In this document: positions 31,789 to 43,263 of the stretch, one piece after another
How the letters are laid out: each line of letters starts with the position of its first letter
Numbering within the stretch: position 1 is the stretch's first letter
Source: Xanthobacteraceae bacterium
Lineage (GTDB): Bacteria; Pseudomonadota; Alphaproteobacteria; Rhizobiales; Xanthobacteraceae
Reading direction: 5' to 3'
NCBI GenBank assembly: GCA_029239875.1
Contig: JARBUD010000002.1
Span: 124,001-188,000 of the forward strand
DNA length: 64,000 nt
Made by a program: the position numbers and the translations under genes
Notes under the pieces: model-generated
Told to the model about the DNA's origin: nothing
Database searches by the model: none
The model's input: only the letters and a program-made list of their open reading frames with translations

Positions 31789-32472
31789 TCAGCGCGTGCC
31801 GAAGATGGCGCTGCCGACGCGCACATAGGTCGCGCCGAGTTCGACGGCGGTCTCATAGTCGCCGCTCATCCCCATGGAGAGGGTGGAAAGCCCGTTGCGG
31901 CGGGCGATCTTGGCCAGCAGCGCGAAATGCGGCGCGGCCGGCTCGTCGGCCGGCGGGATGCACATCAGGCCCTCGATCGTCAGGCCGTGGACGTCGCGGC
32001 ATTCGGTGATGAAGGCATCCGCCTCCTGGGGCACCACGCCGGCCTTCTGCGGCTCCTCACCGGTGTTGACCTGGATGAGCAGGCGCGGCGCCGGCCGGCC
32101 CTCGAGCTTCGCGAACTCCTTGGCCAGCGCGCTCGCCAGTGATGGGCGGTCGAGTGTGTGGATCACGTCGAACAGACTGAGCGCGTCACGCACCTTGTTG
32201 GTCTGCAGTGGGCCGATCAGGTGGAGCTCGATGTCGGGATAATCAGCGCGTAGCGCCGGCCACTTGGCCCTCGCCTCCTGCACGCGGTTCTCGCCGAAGA
32301 TCCGCTGGCCGGCCTCGATGGCGGGGAGAATGTGCTCGGCGTCGAAGGTCTTGGAGACGGCGACGAGATGCACCTCCTCAGGCCGGCGACCGGCATCGCG
32401 GCTCGCCCGCGCGATCCGCTCGCGCACCTCGCCGAGCCTCGACGCCACATCCGTTGCCGTCTCGGTCGTCAT
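31789..32472 (-). CDS. yggS: YggS/PLPBP family pyridoxal-phosphate homeostasis protein
   Basis: The 227-residue protein is the usual length. It is an alanine-racemase-like TIM barrel binding PLP through the Lys in VAVSKTFDAE (about 41). Conserved features are GENRVQEA, HLIGPLQTNK, LIQVNTGEEPQKAG and LSMGMSGDYETAVELG. It carries PLP and affects amino-acid and keto-acid balance. ATG 32472 was chosen because GAGG lies 8 bases upstream; ATG 32478 sits too close to the same Shine-Dalgarno. It is divergent from the GGDEF gene with a 140-bp gap. Confidence 0.93.
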   Translation of the reverse strand: MTTETATDVASRLGEVRERIARASRDAGRRPEEVHLVAVSKTFDAEHILPAIEAGQRIFGENRVQEARAKWPALRADYPDIELHLIGPLQTNKVRDALSLFDVIHTLDRPSLASALAKEFAKLEGRPAPRLLIQVNTGEEPQKAGVVPQEADAFITECRDVHGLTIEGLMCIPPADEPAAPHFALLAKIARRNGLSTLSMGMSGDYETAVELGATYVRVGSAIFGTR

Positions 32473-32612
32473 CGCCATTCCCTCGCCTCGGACCGACGCA
32501 ATGCTGGTATGCGCCGGCGGTGTCAATAGAGCCGGCATTTGTCGCCGACTGTCCTTGCGGCAACCTCGCCCCGCCGTTAACGTTCAGTAGAGCATCGCCA
32601 GCCGAGACGAAC

Positions 32613-34385
32613 GTGAGCAGCCATCGGGGTCCTCACCTCGCCCCCGACATTCCCGCGCAGCCCGCCGGGCGCCGCCCGTTCCTCGGGAGCAAGCGGGGGC
32701 GCCCGCATGCCGTCAGCCTGAGGCTGCGGCTGCTCGCCTTTGCCGTGCTGGCCATGACCCTCGTCGCCGCCGAGCGGCTCTACAGCATCATCCGGCTGCA
32801 CAGCGACAACCTCGCCTCCGCCCAGGACCATGTGCTCGACCTGATGGAGCGCGGCGTCAGCCAGTTCGGCACCGTGACCGCCGAGGGCCGGGCGGTGCTG
32901 TCGACGCTCGCCGCCATGCCGGGCTCGGTGCCGCTGGACCGCTATTCGATCTTGCCGGGCGATGCCGATCCCCTGACGCCCGATCCCGGCACCACGCCGG
33001 CGGCGCCGTCCTTCTGCGAGGCGCTGGTGAAGGTTGCGGAAGGCTCGCCCGTCATCGAGACCCTCTCCATCATCGCGCCGAACGGCGTGGTTCGCTGCAG
33101 CACCAATCCTGCCGGCGTGGGTCTCGATGTCAGCGCGCGTGATTATTTCCGCATTGCCTTGAGAGGCGTTCCGACACTCGAATCGGTGACGCGCAGCTAC
33201 ACCACCGGCATGCCTGGCCTCTTCGCGGTTCAGCCCGTGCTGGGAGAGGAGGGCGAGGTCAGCGCCGTGCTGCTTGCGCGGATCGGACTGAACGACCTGC
33301 TGCCGCGCCGCTTCCTCGCCGAGCTGGGCCCCGCCTCGCAGGTCATGGTCGTCGGCCCCGACGGTACGGTGATCATGACCCATCCGGACCGCTCAGCCAC
33401 CCTCGGCAGCAATCTTGCGCACTCGGCGCCGGTGGCCCGTGCCATGAGCCGCACGCGCGGCACGCTCTTGGCCGCCGGACCGGACGGCGTGCGCCGGGTC
33501 TATGGCTATAGCCGCCTGCCGGGCACCAACCTGCATCTGCTGGTCGGCGTCGACGAGAGGCGTGTCATCGCCCCCGTGGAGCGCGCGACCTTGAGCGCCG
33601 GCCTGGCACTGTTGGTGCTCGGCTTCATCATCCTGGTGACCTTCTGGGTCACCGGCGAACGGCTCATCGTCGCGCCGGTGCAGTCGCTGGCCGACCGGCT
33701 GGTCCGCTTCGGCCGCGGCGAGACCGCCGAGGCGCCGACCGCGCGCACGCTGATTACCGAGCTGCAGCCGCTGGTCACCGCCTTCGAGGCCATGGCCGGC
33801 GAGCTGACGCGGCGGGAATCGGCGCTGCGCAACGCCAACCACCGGCTCAACTCGCTCGCCAGCCTCGACCCGCTGACCGGCATCGCCAACCGTCGCAGCT
33901 TCGACGCGGCGCTCGCCCTGCAGTGGAACACGGTGAGCCAGCTGGCGGTGCTGATGATCGACATCGACAAATTCAAGACCTTCAACGACCTCTACGGCCA
34001 CAAGGAGGGCGACGGCTGCATCCGCCTCGTCGCCCAGACCATGGCCTCGACGCTGCGCGGCACCGACCTCTTGGCGCGGCTCGGCGGCGAGGAGTTCGCC
34101 GTGCTCATGCCCAGCGCCAGCCTGCGGGCGGCGAGCGAGGCCGCGCAGCGGCTGCGCCGTGCGGTCGAGACCGTCGCCATCCTCCATCGCGGCGGGCCGG
34201 CCGGGGTGGTGACGGTGAGCATAGGCTGCGCTGCCTGCGAGCCGGAGCCGGGGCTGACCTCGAGCGACCTCATGGTCGCCGCCGACAAGGCGCTCTACGA
34301 GGCCAAGGCCGCCGGCCGCAACGAGGTGCGGGTCGCGGGCGCCGTGGAGCCGAGCCCCGGCAGTACCCGGCTGGCGCCGATTTAG
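32613..34385 (+). CDS. membrane diguanylate cyclase with extracytoplasmic CACHE-like sensor
   Basis: This protein has about 590 residues. It has one N-terminal membrane helix ([16 protein letters not shown]), a large periplasmic sensor (about 60-300) of double-CACHE type, then a second helix ([16 protein letters not shown]). A HAMP-like linker and a GGDEF domain follow ([14 protein letters not shown]...[13 protein letters not shown]). The active site is GGEEF, which is functional in the family. The RxxD inhibitory site (RGTD) lies exactly five residues before it, so product feedback is expected. It makes c-di-GMP in response to an unknown ligand. GTG 32613 is the most plausible start, but the Shine-Dalgarno is weak; the frame is open back to 32208. 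Confidence 0.85.
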   Translation: MSSHRGPHLAPDIPAQPAGRRPFLGSKRGRPHAVSLRLRLLAFAVLAMTLVAAERLYSIIRLHSDNLASAQDHVLDLMERGVSQFGTVTAEGRAVLSTLAAMPGSVPLDRYSILPGDADPLTPDPGTTPAAPSFCEALVKVAEGSPVIETLSIIAPNGVVRCSTNPAGVGLDVSARDYFRIALRGVPTLESVTRSYTTGMPGLFAVQPVLGEEGEVSAVLLARIGLNDLLPRRFLAELGPASQVMVVGPDGTVIMTHPDRSATLGSNLAHSAPVARAMSRTRGTLLAAGPDGVRRVYGYSRLPGTNLHLLVGVDERRVIAPVERATLSAGLALLVLGFIILVTFWVTGERLIVAPVQSLADRLVRFGRGETAEAPTARTLITELQPLVTAFEAMAGELTRRESALRNANHRLNSLASLDPLTGIANRRSFDAALALQWNTVSQLAVLMIDIDKFKTFNDLYGHKEGDGCIRLVAQTMASTLRGTDLLARLGGEEFAVLMPSASLRAASEAAQRLRRAVETVAILHRGGPAGVVTVSIGCAACEPEPGLTSSDLMVAADKALYEAKAAGRNEVRVAGAVEPSPGSTRLAPI

Positions 34386-34497
34386 CGCAGCCGCGGTCCG
34401 GAAGGTTGACCGGGCGCGAGACTTGGTGCCTAGTCCCGCGCCATCGGCCCGTCCGGGCCGAGATCCCTCAAGACATTTGCCTGCCAAGAAGCCTGAC

Positions 34498-37110
34498 ATG
34501 AGCACCGAGCGTTACAATGCCCGCGAGGCCGAGCCCCGCTGGCAGAAGATCTGGGACGAACGCGGGATTTTCCGCACCCGCAACGACGACCCGCGCCCGA
34601 AATACTACGTGCTCGAGATGTTCCCCTACCCGTCAGGGCGCATCCATATCGGCCATGGCCGCAACTATGTGATGGGCGACGTCGTCGCGCGCTTCAAGCG
34701 CATGAAGGGCTTCAACGTCCTGCACCCCATGGGCTGGGATGCCTTCGGCCTGCCGGCCGAGAATGCCGCCATCGAGCGCAACACCCATCCGGGCAAGTGG
34801 ACCTACGAGAACATCGCCACCATGCGCGAGCAGCTCAAGCTGCTCGGCCTGTCGCTGGATTGGTCGCGCGAGATCGCCACCTGCGACCCGGAATATTACG
34901 GCGAGCAGCAGCGCATCTTCCTCGAATTCCTCAAGGGCGGCTTCGTCTATCGCCGCGAGAGCGAGGTCAACTGGGACCCGGTCGACAACACCGTGCTTGC
35001 CAATGAGCAGGTGATCGACGGGCGCGGCTGGCGCTCCGGCGCGCTGGTCGAGCGCCGCAAGCTCGCCCAGTGGTTCTTCCGCATCACCGCGCTGGCGCAG
35101 GAACTGCTCGACGGCTTGGACACGCTGGACCGCTGGCCGGACAAGGTCCGCCTCATGCAGCGCAACTGGATCGGCCGTTCCGAGGGCCTGCATGTGCGTT
35201 TCGCGCTGGAGAACGCGGCTCCGGAGCTGCCGCGCGAGGTCAAGGTCTACACCACCCGGCCGGACACGCTGTTCGGCGCCTCCTTCCTCGCCCTCTCGCC
35301 CGGTCATCCGTTGACCGAGGCGCTCGCCGCCAACGACCCGGCGCTCGCCGCCTTCGTCGAGGAATGCCGGCGCGGCGGCACCTCCACCGCCGAGATCGAG
35401 ACCCAGGAGAAGATGGGCTACGACACCGGCCTGAAGGTCGCCCACCCGCTGGGCGGGCCGCATCTGCCGGTCTACGTCGCCAATTTCGTGCTGATGGAAT
35501 ACGGCACCGGCGCCATCTTCGGCTGCCCGGCACACGACCAGCGCGACCTCGACTTCGCCCGCAAATACGGCCTGCCGGTCACGCCCGTGGTGCTGCCGCC
35601 CGGCGCCGACCCGGCGGAGTTCGAGATCGGCGATGTCGCCTATGACGGCGAGGGCACGCTCTATCATTCCGGCTTCCTCGACGGGCTCTCCATTCCCGAC
35701 GCCAAGGAGGCGGTGGCCGCGAAGCTGGAGAAGCAGATCCTCGGCAATGACGCGGTGGGCGAGCGGGCGGTGAATTTCCGCCTGCGCGACTGGGGCATCT
35801 CGCGCCAGCGCTACTGGGGCTGCCCGATCCCGATCATCCATTGCGAGAGCTGCGGCCCGGTTCCGGTACCGGAGGACCAGCTCCCCGTGCGCCTGCCGGA
35901 CGACGTCTCCTTCGATGCGCCCGGCAACCCGCTCGACCGCCACCCGACCTGGAAGCACGTGAACTGCCCGCAATGCGGCGGGCCGGCGCGGCGCGAGACC
36001 GACACCATGGACACCTTCGTGGATTCGTCCTGGTACTTCGCCCGCTTCGCCTCGGAGCCGGGCACGGCGCCGCTGCAGAGGGGCGCCGCCGACCACTGGC
36101 TGCCGGTCGATCAGTACATCGGCGGCATCGAGCACGCGATCCTGCACCTGCTCTATTCCCGCTTCTTCATCCGCGCGCTGAAGAAGCTCGGCCGCGTCTC
36201 GCTGGAGGAGCCCTTCGCCGGCCTGTTCACGCAGGGCATGATCGTCCACGAGACCTACAAGGACCCGGAAGGCCGCTGGCTGTTCCCGGAGGAGGTCGAG
36301 AAGCGCGAGGACGGCACGCCGGTGAAGGCCGGCACCAGCGAGCCCGTGACCATCGGCGCGCCGGAAAAGATGTCGAAGTCGAAGAAGAACGTGGTGCCGC
36401 CGGAGATCGTCGCCGACACGTTCGGCGTCGACTGCGCGCGCTGGTTCATGCTCGCCGACACCCCGCCCGAGCGCGACAGCGAATGGACCAGCGCCGGCAT
36501 CGAGGGCGCCTGGCGCTTCGTCCAGCGCATCTGGCGCCTGGTCGGCGACACGGCGGCGCTGACGCCGGCCGACATCGCCCGGCCGGAGAGTTTCGGTCCC
36601 GAATCGATCGCGCTGCGGCGCGCTACCCACAAGCTCGCGGCGCAGGTCGCCGACGATGTGGAGCGGCTGCGCTTCAACGTCGCCGTCGCCCGCGTGCACG
36701 CCTTCGCCAACGTGTTCGGTGACGTGCTGATCGCGGCGCGCAAGGCCGGCAACGTACCGGCGGACCTTGCCTTCGCCCTGCGCGAGGCGGCGCGGTTCCT
36801 CGTCGCCGTGGTCGCGCCGATGGTGCCGCACCTCGCCGAGGAATGCGGGACACTGCTCGGCGGCACGGGGCTGGTCGCCGAAGCCGCCTGGCCCCTCGTC
36901 GAGCCCGATTTGCTGGTCGACGATACCGTTACGCTACCGATACAGATCAACGGCAAGCGGCGCGGCGAGATCACCGTGCCGAAGGATGCTGCTCCGGCCG
37001 ACGTCGAGAAGGCCGTGCTAGAACTCGATCTTGTGGCGCAGGCACTCGACGGGCGCGCGCCAAAGCGTATCATCGTGGTGCCGCAGAGGATCGTGAATGT
37101 CGTCGCCTGA
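34498..37110 (+). CDS. leuS: leucyl-tRNA synthetase
   Basis: The 870-residue protein has the usual bacterial LeuRS length. Class I motifs are present: [15 protein letters not shown] (HIGH) near 40-55 and [12 protein letters not shown] (KMSKS) near 620. The CP1 editing domain carries the T-rich [12 protein letters not shown] and [12 protein letters not shown] segments. Zinc-finger-like Cys pairs occur in HCESCGP and NCPQCGGP. The ATG at 34498 gives the standard N-terminus. It overlaps the start of lptE by 14 bases, so leuS-lptE-holA is one transcription unit. Confidence 0.98.
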   Translation: MSTERYNAREAEPRWQKIWDERGIFRTRNDDPRPKYYVLEMFPYPSGRIHIGHGRNYVMGDVVARFKRMKGFNVLHPMGWDAFGLPAENAAIERNTHPGKWTYENIATMREQLKLLGLSLDWSREIATCDPEYYGEQQRIFLEFLKGGFVYRRESEVNWDPVDNTVLANEQVIDGRGWRSGALVERRKLAQWFFRITALAQELLDGLDTLDRWPDKVRLMQRNWIGRSEGLHVRFALENAAPELPREVKVYTTRPDTLFGASFLALSPGHPLTEALAANDPALAAFVEECRRGGTSTAEIETQEKMGYDTGLKVAHPLGGPHLPVYVANFVLMEYGTGAIFGCPAHDQRDLDFARKYGLPVTPVVLPPGADPAEFEIGDVAYDGEGTLYHSGFLDGLSIPDAKEAVAAKLEKQILGNDAVGERAVNFRLRDWGISRQRYWGCPIPIIHCESCGPVPVPEDQLPVRLPDDVSFDAPGNPLDRHPTWKHVNCPQCGGPARRETDTMDTFVDSSWYFARFASEPGTAPLQRGAADHWLPVDQYIGGIEHAILHLLYSRFFIRALKKLGRVSLEEPFAGLFTQGMIVHETYKDPEGRWLFPEEVEKREDGTPVKAGTSEPVTIGAPEKMSKSKKNVVPPEIVADTFGVDCARWFMLADTPPERDSEWTSAGIEGAWRFVQRIWRLVGDTAALTPADIARPESFGPESIALRRATHKLAAQVADDVERLRFNVAVARVHAFANVFGDVLIAARKAGNVPADLAFALREAARFLVAVVAPMVPHLAEECGTLLGGTGLVAEAAWPLVEPDLLVDDTVTLPIQINGKRRGEITVPKDAAPADVEKAVLELDLVAQALDGRAPKRIIVVPQRIVNVVA

Positions 37111-37723
37111 CCGGATGAACCCGATGCCGACCCGCCGCCTCACCCGACGTCGGGCCGCTGGCCTCGTTTGCGCGGGGCTCCTCGCGCTCGCGACCGCCGG
37201 CTGCTTCCGGCCCATGTATGCCGAGACGACTCCCGGCGACGGCTCCGGGCTCGCGGACAAGTTCGGGCAGATCGAGATCGCCTTCGCCAACGGGCGCGTC
37301 GGCAACGAGGTGCGCAACGACCTCATCTTCGAGCTCACCGGCGGCGCCGGCAACCCGGCGGGCGCGCCCTACCGGCTGATGCTCAACGTCCGCAATTCGA
37401 CCACCGCGGCCGCGGTGGTGAGCCCGCTGACCGGCCTGCCCGAGGTGGAACTGGTCACCGTCGATGTCAGCTGGCAGCTCTACGACGTCGGCAACCTCAA
37501 GGTCCCGGTCGCCACCGGCAACGCCATCGGCAAGGCCTCGCTCGACAGCGGCTATCAGCGCTTCGCCCGCAACCGCGCCATACGCGACGCCGAGAACCGC
37601 TCGTCTCGTGTCGCTGCCGAATCGATCCGGACGCAGCTGGCGGCCTATTTCGTGAACCCGAAGGCTGCTGCGCCGGTCGCCGCGCCTCCGCCTCTGCCGA
37701 ATTACGCCACCCCCAAGAGCTGA
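37097..37723 (+). CDS. lptE: LPS-assembly lipoprotein LptE
   Basis: This 208-residue lipoprotein has a basic N-terminus, a hydrophobic core and the lipobox LATAGC, putting the lipidated Cys near residue 36. The mature domain contains [11 protein letters not shown] and [10 protein letters not shown] strands. It resembles alphaproteobacterial LptE, the plug of LptD in the outer membrane that delivers lipopolysaccharide. ATG 37097 overlaps leuS; ATG 37115 or 37124 would give a more standard signal length. It has a Pro/Ala-rich tail. holA follows after 6 bp, an order conserved widely (leuS-lptE-holA). Confidence 0.9.
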   Translation: MSSPDRMNPMPTRRLTRRRAAGLVCAGLLALATAGCFRPMYAETTPGDGSGLADKFGQIEIAFANGRVGNEVRNDLIFELTGGAGNPAGAPYRLMLNVRNSTTAAAVVSPLTGLPEVELVTVDVSWQLYDVGNLKVPVATGNAIGKASLDSGYQRFARNRAIRDAENRSSRVAAESIRTQLAAYFVNPKAAAPVAAPPPLPNYATPKS

Positions 37724-37729
37724 GCCGCC

Positions 37730-38755
37730 ATGGTTGCGGTGAGGCCCGCCGACGTCGAGGCGACGCTCACCCGCATCGACCCGCTGCATCCGGTGCTGCT
37801 GCTGTTCGGCCCGGACAGCGGACTGGTGCGCGAGCGCGCCCGCGCCTATCTCGCCCGCGCCGCGCAGGGTTCCGACGATCCGTTCGGCCTGGTCCGGCTC
37901 GACGGCGACGAGATCTCCGGCGATCCCGGACGCCTGGTCGACGAGGCCGGCACGGTGGCGCTGTTCGGCGGAAGGCGCGTCATCTCGCTGCGCGTCGGCT
38001 CGCGCAACGTGCAGCCAGCGGTGGAAGCACTGCTGGCCGCCCCGCCCGGCGACGCGGTGGTCGTGATCGAGGCCGGCGACCTCAAGCGCGGGCAAGGATT
38101 GCGCGCCCTGTGCGAGGCCTCGCCGCGCGCATTGGCGATCGCCTGCTATGCCGATACCGACCGCGACCTCTCCCGGCTGATCGACACCATGGTCGCGGAG
38201 GCCGGCCTTTCCATCGACCGCGACGCCCGCGCCGAGCTGATGGGCCTGCTCGGCGGCGACCGGCTGGCCTCGCGCGGTGAAATTGCCAAGCTGCTCGTCT
38301 ATGCAATGGGCGAGCCGCGCATCACCGCCGAGCATGTGCGCGCCATCGTCGGCGACGCCTCCAGCCTCGCCCTCGACGAGATCGCCGATTCCGCCTTCGC
38401 CGGCCAGCCGACCGAAATGGCCACCGCCTATGCCAAGGCGACCGGCGAGGGCATGCGGGCCGACATCATCCTCGGTTCGGTGTGCCGCGCCGCGCAGGCG
38501 CTGCATCTGCTGCGTCTGGTAGCCGATGCCGGCGGCGGTCCCGAACGGGCGATCGAGAGCGCCCGGCCAGCCATCCATTTCCGGCGCAAGCCCTTGGTCG
38601 AAAAGGCACTTCGCAGCTGGAGCGCGGCCCGGCTGGAGACCGTCCTGCTCGCCCTCGATGACGCCCTGCTGTCCGCCCGCCGCAATGCGGCACTGGGACC
38701 TTCCATCGCCGAACGGGCGCTGCTGCAGGTCGCCGGCCAGGCCAAGCGAGGCTGA
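37730..38755 (+). CDS. holA: DNA polymerase III subunit delta
   Basis: The 341-residue protein is typical of HolA. It has an N-terminal beta-clamp-interacting region (LLLFGPDSGLVRERA), and an AAA+-like middle segment with FGGRRVISLRVGSRN and AVVVIEAGDLKR. The C-terminal collar helices include KATGEGMRADIILGSVCRAAQALHLL. It is part of the clamp loader that places DnaN on DNA. It follows lptE by 6 bp and ends 15 bp from the convergent parB gene. Confidence 0.93.
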   Translation: MVAVRPADVEATLTRIDPLHPVLLLFGPDSGLVRERARAYLARAAQGSDDPFGLVRLDGDEISGDPGRLVDEAGTVALFGGRRVISLRVGSRNVQPAVEALLAAPPGDAVVVIEAGDLKRGQGLRALCEASPRALAIACYADTDRDLSRLIDTMVAEAGLSIDRDARAELMGLLGGDRLASRGEIAKLLVYAMGEPRITAEHVRAIVGDASSLALDEIADSAFAGQPTEMATAYAKATGEGMRADIILGSVCRAAQALHLLRLVADAGGGPERAIESARPAIHFRRKPLVEKALRSWSAARLETVLLALDDALLSARRNAALGPSIAERALLQVAGQAKRG

Positions 38756-38770
38756 ACGGCGCAGGACAAC

Positions 38771-39688
38771 TCAGCCGGCCGCGAGGCGGCGGCAGACCTC
38801 GTCGAGCTGGTCGAGCGAGGAATAGCGGATGCGGATCTCGCCGGTTTCGCCACTGTACTTCAGCGTCACCTGCAGGCCGAGCGCGTCGGAGAGCTTGCGC
38901 TGCAGCGCCGCCGTGTCGGCATCGAGCTCCGCCAGAACCTTCGCCTTGCGCGGCGTTTTGCCGGCCGCTTCCGCCTTGGCGACGTTGAGTTCCTGCGCCA
39001 GCGCCTCGATGGCACGCACATTCATGCCCTGCTCGACGATGGCACGCGCCAGCGTCTCCGGATCGTCCTGGGTCAGCAGCGCACGGGCGTGGCCGGCGGA
39101 GAGCCGGCCATCGGCGAGATAGGTCTTCACCGTCTCCGGCAGGCGCAGCAGCCGCATGGTGTTGGCGACATGCGAGCGGCTCTTGCCGATCACCTTGGCG
39201 AGGTCGTTCTGCGAATAACCGAACTGGTCGGAGAGCGCCTGGTAGCCCGCCGCTTCCTCCAGCGGATTGAGGTCGGCGCGCTGCACGTTCTCGATGATGG
39301 CGATCTCGAGCGCCTCGCGGTCATTGACCTCGACGACGACGATCGGCACCTCGTGGATGCCGGCCCGCTGGGCGGCACGCCAGCGGCGCTCGCCGGCGAC
39401 GATCTCATAGGCGTCGCGCTCGCCGGCGACCTGCCGCACCACGATGGGCTGGATGATGCCGCGCTCATGGATGGAGGCAGCGAGATCCTCCAGATCCTCC
39501 TCGATGAAGCTGCGCCGCGGGTTGCGCGGGTTCGGCGCCAGGAAGGCGAGCGGCACCTTCCGCGCACCGCCGGCCGCGGGACGACCGCCGCGGTCGTTCG
39601 CCGCGCCGGCGTCCTCGCTCATGTCGCCGATCAGCGCTGCCAAGCCGCGCCCGAGCCGTGAACGTCCGCCATCTTCCGCCATGGCCAT
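38771..39688 (-). CDS. parB: chromosome partitioning protein ParB
   Basis: This 305-residue protein starts near RSRLGRGLAALIGD. Its N-terminal CTP-binding domain carries PRRSFIEEDLEDLA and the motif VAGERRWRAAQRAG (GERRxRA). The central HTH (NDLAKVIGKSRSHVANTMRLLRLP) binds parS, and a C-terminal dimerisation domain follows. It loads at parS sites, four of which are recognisable in this window, spreads, and organises the origin region for segregation by ParA. It lies 12 bp after parA in the operon mnmE-mnmG-rsmG-parA-parB. Confidence 0.97.
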   Translation of the reverse strand: MAMAEDGGRSRLGRGLAALIGDMSEDAGAANDRGGRPAAGGARKVPLAFLAPNPRNPRRSFIEEDLEDLAASIHERGIIQPIVVRQVAGERDAYEIVAGERRWRAAQRAGIHEVPIVVVEVNDREALEIAIIENVQRADLNPLEEAAGYQALSDQFGYSQNDLAKVIGKSRSHVANTMRLLRLPETVKTYLADGRLSAGHARALLTQDDPETLARAIVEQGMNVRAIEALAQELNVAKAEAAGKTPRKAKVLAELDADTAALQRKLSDALGLQVTLKYSGETGEIRIRYSSLDQLDEVCRRLAAG

Positions 39689-39700
39689 TACGCGCCTCCC

Positions 39701-40561
39701 TTACGCCGCCGGAGCGCGCAAGGCGCGCTCGCGCTGGATTATTTCGGATGCGAGACGAAGATAGGCCTGCGATCCCACGCACTTCAGATCGTAGAGCAGC
39801 ACCGGCTTGCCATAGGACGGCGCCTCGGACACCCGCACATTGCGCGGGATGATGGTCTCGTAGACCTTCTCGCCCATGAACTGGCGCACATCCTCCACCA
39901 CCTGGGCGGAGAGGTTGTTGCGGGCGTCGTACATGGTCAGCACGATGCCATGGATGGAGAGACCGGCATTGAGGGTCGAACGCACCTGCTCGACCGTCTT
40001 CAGCAGCTGCGAGAGACCCTCCAGCGCAAAGAACTCGCACTGCAGCGGCACCAGGATCGCATTCGCCGCCGCCATGGCGTTGACGGTGATCAGGTTCAGC
40101 GAGGGCGGACAGTCGATCAGCACATAGCTGTATTCGACATCGTTCCGTACCTGCAACGAATCCGGCTGGTTGAGCCGCCGGATAGCGTCGCGCAGCCGGT
40201 AGGCGCGATCGCGCTGACTGGCGAGCTCCAGTTCAAGGCCGGAAAGGTCCATGGTCGACGGCGCGATGTGCAGCCGCGGGACCGCCGTCTCGAGAGCCGC
40301 TTCGCGCAGGCTGACCTCGCCGGTCAGCACGTCATAGGTGGAGACGCGGCGGCTGCGTCGATCGATGCCGAGACCGGTCGAGGCATTGCCCTGCGGATCG
40401 AGGTCGATCACCAGCACGCTCTCGCCGATCGCCGCCAGCGCGGTGCCCAGATTGATCGCCGTCGTGGTCTTGCCGACGCCGCCCTTCTGGTTGGCGAGGG
40501 CCAGCACGCGCGGAGCCACGGGGCGCGGCGCATTCGGTGCGAGCGAAACCTCATCGGTCAT
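39701..40561 (-). CDS. parA: chromosome partitioning ATPase ParA
   Basis: This 286-residue protein has the deviant Walker A motif NQKGGVGKTTTAIN (about 24-37), Walker A' LVIDLDPQGNASTG and the switch/Walker B segment YVLIDCPPSLNLIT. It is a chromosomal Soj/ParA that moves ParB-parS complexes by ATP-dependent binding to the nucleoid. It lies between rsmG (30 bp) and parB (12 bp) in the same direction, so the cassette is co-expressed. Confidence 0.97.
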   Translation of the reverse strand: MTDEVSLAPNAPRPVAPRVLALANQKGGVGKTTTAINLGTALAAIGESVLVIDLDPQGNASTGLGIDRRSRRVSTYDVLTGEVSLREAALETAVPRLHIAPSTMDLSGLELELASQRDRAYRLRDAIRRLNQPDSLQVRNDVEYSYVLIDCPPSLNLITVNAMAAANAILVPLQCEFFALEGLSQLLKTVEQVRSTLNAGLSIHGIVLTMYDARNNLSAQVVEDVRQFMGEKVYETIIPRNVRVSEAPSYGKPVLLYDLKCVGSQAYLRLASEIIQRERALRAPAA

Positions 40562-40591
40562 GGTGTCGACCCTGCTGATGGGCGCGATGCC

Positions 40592-41245
40592 CTATGGTGC
40601 CGGCTTCAGCGGCTCAGCCGCCCGGACGATCAGGACATGGCCGCCGGGATCGGTCAGGCTGTCCTTGATCTCGGCTTGAATCTTCCAAGATTTAGATGCC
40701 TCGGTCAATTCGTTATCAACATCTTGTCCCTTCAGGAACAGCCCCGTCGCTCCCTGCGCAAGGAAGGGCGCGGCGAGGTCGATGAGTTTCGGCAGCGGTG
40801 CAAGCGCGCGGGCGGAAACGATCTCGACGCCGGCAGCGATCTTCGGTGCCACTTGCTCGATACGTGACGGCAGCACCGTCACCGGCAGCTCGGCGATGCG
40901 CGATGCTTCCCGCAGAAAGGCCGCCTTGCGACTGTCGCTCTCGACCAAGGTCACGTCGGCGCCCGGCCGCTCGGCCAGAACCGCCGCGATAACGAGGCCG
41001 GGGAAACCGCCGCCCGAGCCGAGATCGACCCACCGCGTCGCCTCGCCGGCGAGCGGCACCAGCTGCAGCGAATCGGCGATATGCCGGGTCCAGACGACCG
41101 GCAGCGTCGCCGGCGCTACGAGGTTGATCGTGCGCTGCCACTTCTCCAGCAGCGCGACGATAGCGACCAGACGGTCCTCTGTTTCACGTGAAACAGGGGT
41201 GAGGCGGAAAGCTCGGGCGCGGTCGGACGAATCGCTGCTGTTCAT
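40592..41245 (-). CDS. rsmG: 16S rRNA (guanine-N7)-methyltransferase G
   Basis: The 217-residue protein (GidB) has the SAM-binding motif [16 protein letters not shown], and [10 protein letters not shown] and [10 protein letters not shown] segments typical of the family. It methylates N7 of G527 in 16S rRNA. Near the N-terminus the peptide PVSRETE is encoded by the perfect palindrome TGTTTCACGTGAAACA, a parS site embedded in the coding region. It is the third gene of the mnmE-mnmG-rsmG-parA-parB set. Confidence 0.96.
   Translation of the reverse strand: MNSSDSSDRARAFRLTPVSRETEDRLVAIVALLEKWQRTINLVAPATLPVVWTRHIADSLQLVPLAGEATRWVDLGSGGGFPGLVIAAVLAERPGADVTLVESDSRKAAFLREASRIAELPVTVLPSRIEQVAPKIAAGVEIVSARALAPLPKLIDLAAPFLAQGATGLFLKGQDVDNELTEASKSWKIQAEIKDSLTDPGGHVLIVRAAEPLKPAP
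41180..41195. promoter_or_regulatory. parS site within rsmG
   Basis: TGTTTCACGTGAAACA is a perfect 16-bp palindrome identical to the widely conserved chromosomal parS consensus. It lies inside rsmG codons for VSRET, 619 bp upstream of the parA start on the same transcript. Confidence 0.95.
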
Positions 41246-41271
41246 GCGCCATCATAGCGCGACGAGGCCTA

Positions 41272-43125
<1,854 letters not shown>

Positions 43126-43193
43126 GATCGCTCTTCAAAGCCAGCGAAAGCCGGCGGCGTCAAGGCGAAGCGTTCGGCCGGCCGGGCGGCGGC

Positions 43194-43209
43194 TGATTCA
43201 CGTGAAACA
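43194..43209. promoter_or_regulatory. parS-like site between mnmG and mnmE (first)
   Basis: TGATTCACGTGAAACA differs at one base from the consensus TGTTTCACGTGAAACA. The CACGTG core and right arm are intact. It lies in the 138-bp gap between mnmG and mnmE. Confidence 0.85.
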
Positions 43210-43240
43210 TTCCGTTAACGAATCGAGGCCGGCGGGGCCT

Positions 43241-43256
43241 TGTTTCACGTGAATCC
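43241..43256. promoter_or_regulatory. parS-like site between mnmG and mnmE (second)
   Basis: TGTTTCACGTGAATCC keeps the left arm and core of parS but has two mismatches in the right arm. It lies 31 bp from the preceding site, an arrangement that suggests a local cluster for ParB loading. Confidence 0.7.
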
Positions 43257-43263
43257 GTGAGCC

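Noticed and set aside
34633-36831. 732-codon frame antisense to leuS
   Set aside because: leuS is unambiguous and the antisense product has no recognisable features.
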